Part shown: piece by piece, positions 60,544-64,000 of the stretch
Layout of the letters: each line of letters opens with the position of its first letter
How positions within the stretch are numbered: the stretch's first letter is position 1
Assembly: GCF_001874625.1 (NCBI RefSeq)
Contig: NZ_CP017671.1
Coordinates: forward strand, 4,464,001-4,528,000
Direction: 5' to 3'
Origin: Providencia rettgeri
GTDB taxonomy: Bacteria > Pseudomonadota > Gammaproteobacteria > Enterobacterales > Enterobacteriaceae
DNA: 64,000 nucleotides
The notes under the pieces: generated by a model
Told to the model about the DNA's origin: nothing
The model's database searches: none
The model's input: only the letters and a program-made list of their open reading frames with translations
Position numbers and translations under genes: made by a program

Positions 60544-60870
60544 TTACAGATTTCCGTCTAGAAATTCTTTCAGTTGCGTTTTTGATAATGCGCCCACTTT
60601 GGTTGCAGCAACTTCACCATTTTTGAATAAAAGAAGTGTCGGGATACCACGAATTCCATATTTTGGGGCGGTAGCCGGGTTTTCATCAATATTCAGTTTT
60701 GCGATGGTCAATTTGCCTGTATATTCATCAGCAATTTCATCAAGAATAGGCGCGATCATTTTACAAGGACCACACCATGCTGCCCAGAAATCGACGAGAA
60801 CAGGTGAACTTGCGTTCAAAACTTCAGTTGCAAAACTTGCATCAGTTATATGTATAATTTTATCGCTCAT
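60544..60870 (-). CDS. trxA: Thioredoxin 1
   Basis: Cytoplasmic disulfide reductase, 108 aa (E. coli 109). The active site WCGPC is at residues 32-36 in [15 protein letters not shown], and the cis-Pro is in [11 protein letters not shown]. The ATG at 60870 ([10 protein letters not shown]) is preceded by TTGGAG. Divergent from rhlB. Confidence 0.97.
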   Translation of the reverse strand: MSDKIIHITDASFATEVLNASSPVLVDFWAAWCGPCKMIAPILDEIADEYTGKLTIAKLNIDENPATAPKYGIRGIPTLLLFKNGEVAATKVGALSKTQLKEFLDGNL

Positions 60871-60987
60871 GTTGTACTCCAAAAATTCATCTTTTGCAGA
60901 CTTAGTGTAACATTATTGGCAGCAGTATGCTTTATTTCAAAAGATACACTTTCGTAAACCAACCGTTAACTGATATTCTAACATACT

Positions 60988-62274
60988 ATGAGTAAAGCAC
61001 ACTTGACAGAAAAGAAGTTTTCCGACTTCGCATTGCACCCTAAAGTCATTGAAGCTCTTAATAAAAAAGGCTTCGATTATTGCACGCCAATTCAGGCGTC
61101 CACTTTGCCTTTTACTGTCGAAGGCAAAGACGTAGCGGGTCAAGCGCAAACTGGTACAGGTAAAACGTTAGCATTTTTAACGTCTACATTTCATTATTTA
61201 TTAACTCATCCCGCTATTGAGGGGAAAAAAACTAACCAGCCTCGCGCGCTAATTATGGCACCAACTCGTGAACTGGCAGTACAGATATACTCAGATGCTA
61301 AAGAGCTTGCTGAATATACTGGCCTGAAAATGGGCCTAGCCTATGGTGGTGATGGTTATGATGAACAATTAAAAGTTCTACAAAATGGCGTCGATATTTT
61401 AATTGGCACAACGGGTCGTCTTATCGACTATGCCAAACAAAACTACGTCGATTTAAGCGCAATCCAAGTCATTGTTCTCGATGAAGCTGATCGCATGTAT
61501 GACCTTGGGTTTATTAAAGATATTCGTTGGCTATTTCGCCGTATTCCGGCTGCAACAGAAAGGCTTAACCTGCTGTTCTCCGCAACACTATCTTACCGCG
61601 TCAAAGAATTAGCATTTGAACAAATGAATAACCCTGAATATGTTGAGGTAGAACCTTTGCAAAAAACAGGTCATCGTATCAAAGAAGAGTTATTTTACCC
61701 TTCTAATGAAGAAAAAATGCGTTTACTCCAAACCTTACTTGAAGAGGAATGGCCGGAACGTTGTATCATTTTCGCTAATACAAAGCATCGTTGTGATGAT
61801 ATTTGGGCTCATTTAGCTGCAGATGGTCACCGAGTGGGGCTACTTACTGGGGATGTCGCACAGAAAAAACGCCTACGTATTTTAGAGCAATTCACACAAG
61901 GTAGCCTTGATATTCTCGTCGCAACTGACGTGGCTGCTCGGGGTTTACATATTCCATCTGTAACTCATGTTTTTAACTATGATTTACCTGACGATTGTGA
62001 AGATTATGTTCACCGAATTGGTCGTACTGGCCGTGCTGGCGAAAGTGGTTGCTCAATCAGCCTCGCGTGTGAAGAATATGCACTCAACTTACCGGCTATC
62101 GAAGAGTATATTCAACACTCAATCCCTGTGAGTAAATATAATAGCGAAGCACTATTGGATGATTTACCGGCACCAAAACGCCGTCATCGTCCTCGCCCTG
62201 GGGGCCCTCGCCGCAATTCAAATTCGCCGCGTCGCCACAATGGCCCACGTAATAACCATAAACGTCCAGGCTGA
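60988..62274 (+). CDS. rhlB: DEAD-box RNA helicase RhlB
   Basis: RNA degradosome helicase that unwinds structured RNA for RNase E and PNPase. It has 428 aa (E. coli 421). Q motif near residue 19-36, Walker [31 protein letters not shown], and [10 protein letters not shown] (motif VI) are present, followed by an Arg/Pro/Asn-rich C-terminal tail typical of RhlB. gppA follows 11 bases later. Confidence 0.96.
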   Translation: MSKAHLTEKKFSDFALHPKVIEALNKKGFDYCTPIQASTLPFTVEGKDVAGQAQTGTGKTLAFLTSTFHYLLTHPAIEGKKTNQPRALIMAPTRELAVQIYSDAKELAEYTGLKMGLAYGGDGYDEQLKVLQNGVDILIGTTGRLIDYAKQNYVDLSAIQVIVLDEADRMYDLGFIKDIRWLFRRIPAATERLNLLFSATLSYRVKELAFEQMNNPEYVEVEPLQKTGHRIKEELFYPSNEEKMRLLQTLLEEEWPERCIIFANTKHRCDDIWAHLAADGHRVGLLTGDVAQKKRLRILEQFTQGSLDILVATDVAARGLHIPSVTHVFNYDLPDDCEDYVHRIGRTGRAGESGCSISLACEEYALNLPAIEEYIQHSIPVSKYNSEALLDDLPAPKRRHRPRPGGPRRNSNSPRRHNGPRNNHKRPG

Positions 62275-62285
62275 GTAAAAACGAT

Positions 62286-63788
62286 ATGCTGAAATCTTCT
62301 TCTCTTTATGCTGCCATCGATTTGGGTTCAAACAGTTTTCATATGCTAGTAGTGCGCGAAACTGCTGGCAGCATTCAGGTTATTTCTAGGGTTAAACGCA
62401 AAGTTCGGCTTGCGGCTGGGTTAGATAAAAACAACCTTCTTTCTGAACAAGCGATGGAACGAGGCTGGCAGTGTCTGCGCCTATTTTCGGAACACCTACA
62501 AGATATTCCGAACACGCAAATTCGAGTCGTCGCCACAGCGACATTACGCTTAGCTAAAAATGCTGACCTATTTATCGAGAAAGCCAGTAATATCCTAGGA
62601 AACCCCGTTAAAGTTATTCAAGGAGAAGAAGAAGCTCGCCTAATTTACCAAGGTGTCGCACATACGACAGGCGGCCCTGATCAACGTTTAGTCGTTGATA
62701 TTGGCGGGGGCAGCACTGAGCTAGTCACAGGGACTGGTGCTAAAGCGGAGCAACTTTATAGCCTTGAAATGGGCTGTGTTACTTGGCTTGAACGCTATTT
62801 TAGCGACCGAAGTTTAACAGAAGAAAATTTTTCTGCAGCCCAAACCGCTGCACAAGAAGTCATCGCCCCAATTGCTGACGCCTTAAAAACCCATGGATGG
62901 AAAATTTGTGTTGGAGCATCAGGAACAGTCCAAGCAATTCAAGAAATTATGATTGCTCAAGGCATGGATGAATTAATCACCCTCTCAAAGTTACAACAGC
63001 TTAAGCGTAAAGCAATTCAATGCCAAAAACTTGAAGAACTTGAAATTGAGGGTTTAACCTTTGAGCGAGCCCTTGTTTTTCCAAGTGGATTATCGATTCT
63101 AATCGCAATTTTCGAAGCTTTAGGGATTGATAACATGACACTAGCTGGGGGCGCTCTTCGAGAAGGGCTCGTCTACGGTATGTTGCAATTACCTATCGAG
63201 CAAGATATTCGAGCCCGTACTGTTCGTAATATTCAACGCCGCTTCCAAGTTGACATTGAGCAAGCGAGTCGAGTTCGTCAACTTGCGGAGTACTTTTTCC
63301 TACAAGTGGCAAAAAATTGGGGGTTAGATACTCGTTGTCGTGATTTATTATCAAGTGCTTGTGCTTTACACGAAATAGGCCTCAGCGTTGATTTCCGTAA
63401 AAGCCCTGAACACGCCAGCTATCTAATAACACACCTTGATTTGCCCGGTTTTACCCCTGCGCAAAAACGGTTACTCGCAGCACTATTAAGAAACCAACAA
63501 GGCCCTGTCGACTTAGCATCTTTGAGCCAACAAAATGCATTACCCATACAGCAGGCATACTATTTATGCCGTTTACTGCGGCTAGCCATTATTTTTTCTA
63601 GCCGTAGACGTGATGATACATTGCCAGCTTTAAGACTCAATACGGATGCTAATGGGTTAACAATTATGCTGCCTTATCGTTGGTTAGCAGATCACCCTTT
63701 GCGCGCAGAAAATTTACAGCAAGAAGTCCAATGGCAAGGTTATGTAAATTGGCTATTAGAGCTAGAAGAACGTAATAGTTCAAATTGA
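62286..63788 (+). CDS. gppA: Guanosine pentaphosphatase / exopolyphosphatase GppA
   Basis: Hydrolyses pppGpp to ppGpp and degrades polyphosphate. It has 500 aa (E. coli 494). Ppx/GppA ASKHA motifs: [35 protein letters not shown] and [11 protein letters not shown], with a C-terminal HD-like domain. Co-transcribed with rhlB, convergent with rep, as in E. coli. Confidence 0.96.
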   Translation: MLKSSSLYAAIDLGSNSFHMLVVRETAGSIQVISRVKRKVRLAAGLDKNNLLSEQAMERGWQCLRLFSEHLQDIPNTQIRVVATATLRLAKNADLFIEKASNILGNPVKVIQGEEEARLIYQGVAHTTGGPDQRLVVDIGGGSTELVTGTGAKAEQLYSLEMGCVTWLERYFSDRSLTEENFSAAQTAAQEVIAPIADALKTHGWKICVGASGTVQAIQEIMIAQGMDELITLSKLQQLKRKAIQCQKLEELEIEGLTFERALVFPSGLSILIAIFEALGIDNMTLAGGALREGLVYGMLQLPIEQDIRARTVRNIQRRFQVDIEQASRVRQLAEYFFLQVAKNWGLDTRCRDLLSSACALHEIGLSVDFRKSPEHASYLITHLDLPGFTPAQKRLLAALLRNQQGPVDLASLSQQNALPIQQAYYLCRLLRLAIIFSSRRRDDTLPALRLNTDANGLTIMLPYRWLADHPLRAENLQQEVQWQGYVNWLLELEERNSSN

Positions 63789-63795
63789 GAGTTCT

Positions 63796-63824
63796 TTCCA
63801 CACTAGGGGAAACCTAGTGTGGAA
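63796..63824. terminator. Bidirectional terminator between gppA and rep
   Basis: TTCCACACTAGG (63796-63807) pairs perfectly over 12 bp with 63813-63824, between two convergent genes. T-runs are weak on both sides. Confidence 0.7.
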
Positions 63825-63829
63825 CCTAA

Positions 63830-64000
63830 TTAATTGTTATTTTCTGTTTTCTTATTTAACCCTAAGCGCGCTTTAATATCTGCTAATGCCGATTGCCCTT
63901 TTTGCATACGCTCCTGCGCACTAACCACTTTGCGTTCCTGCTCCCACAATACATCATCCTGAGGTAACTCAAGTAAAAATCGGCTCAGTTCAGGGCGGAT
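63830..64000 (-). CDS. rep: ATP-dependent DNA helicase Rep (3' end only)
   Basis: The last 56 codons of a leftward gene entering from the right edge. The visible protein (IRPELSRFLLELPQDDVLWEQ through RMQKGQS to ARLGLNKKTENNN) matches the C-terminal tail of Rep, including the conserved SRFLLE-PQDD and ERKVVSAQERMQKG. Rep is a 3'-5' superfamily 1 helicase that clears proteins ahead of replication forks. rep next to gppA is the E. coli arrangement. Confidence 0.93.
   Translation of the reverse strand: MRPELSRFLLELPQDDVLWEQERKVVSAQERMQKGQSALADIKARLGLNKKTENNN

Overview
The window is a chromosomal segment of a low-GC member of Enterobacterales. Protein similarity, gene lengths and gene order point to Morganellaceae, most probably Providencia. 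Nearly every housekeeping gene can be read against its E. coli K-12 counterpart, but the blocks are joined differently. There is no phage, insertion sequence, CRISPR array or rRNA operon. All coordinates and motif positions were read by eye.

Layout. (1) 1-10756 is the amiB-tsaE / queG / tRNA-Gly x3 / orn / rsgA / psd / mscM block. The queG-tRNA-Gly gap, where E. coli carries datA, holds good DnaA boxes and a perfect-consensus IHF site. (2) 10760-18142 is a Sel1-repeat protein followed by yigL-pldB-recQ-pldA and, divergently, yigI and rarD. (3) 18143-26833 is an accessory region lying where E. coli has corA-yigFG, between rarD and uvrD. It carries an amino-acid-type permease with a YtcJ-like amidohydrolase, an rtcB-prfH RNA/ribosome repair operon with an unusual leader, an EGLN/PPHD-type prolyl hydroxylase and two AT-rich orphan genes. 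(4) 26834-40543 is uvrD-yigB-xerC-yigA-dapF-lptM, cyaY, cyaA and hemCDXY. (5) 40561-43322 holds a DUF1460 amidase, a small membrane protein, the sRNA gene glmZ with a sigma-54 promoter and two GlrR-type sites, and the argX-hisR-leuT-proM tRNA operon. (6) 43440-57933 is yifK and the complete enterobacterial common antigen (ECA) operon wecA-wzzE-wecB-wecC-rffG-rffH-wecD-wecE-wzxE-wecF-wzyE-wecG. (7) 58562-64000 is rho, trxA, rhlB, gppA and the 3' end of rep.

How the parts work together. The ECA operon carries every step from lipid-linked GlcNAc-1-P (WecA) through UDP-ManNAcA (WecB, WecC) and TDP-Fuc4NAc (RffG, RffH, WecE, WecD) to assembly (WecG, WecF), flipping (WzxE), polymerisation (WzyE) and length control (WzzE). 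hemCD makes uroporphyrinogen III, and hemXY follow in the same transcript. The GlmZ sRNA acts on glmS, which supplies the amino sugars used by ECA and peptidoglycan.

The best candidates for a second look are four. One is the rtcB-prfH operon with its 14-codon leader, whose Shine-Dalgarno is perfectly complementary to the 16S tail. The second is the prolyl hydroxylase beside it, whose closest characterised bacterial relative modifies EF-Tu. The third is the datA-like locus, and the fourth is the sigma-54/GlrR architecture at glmZ.
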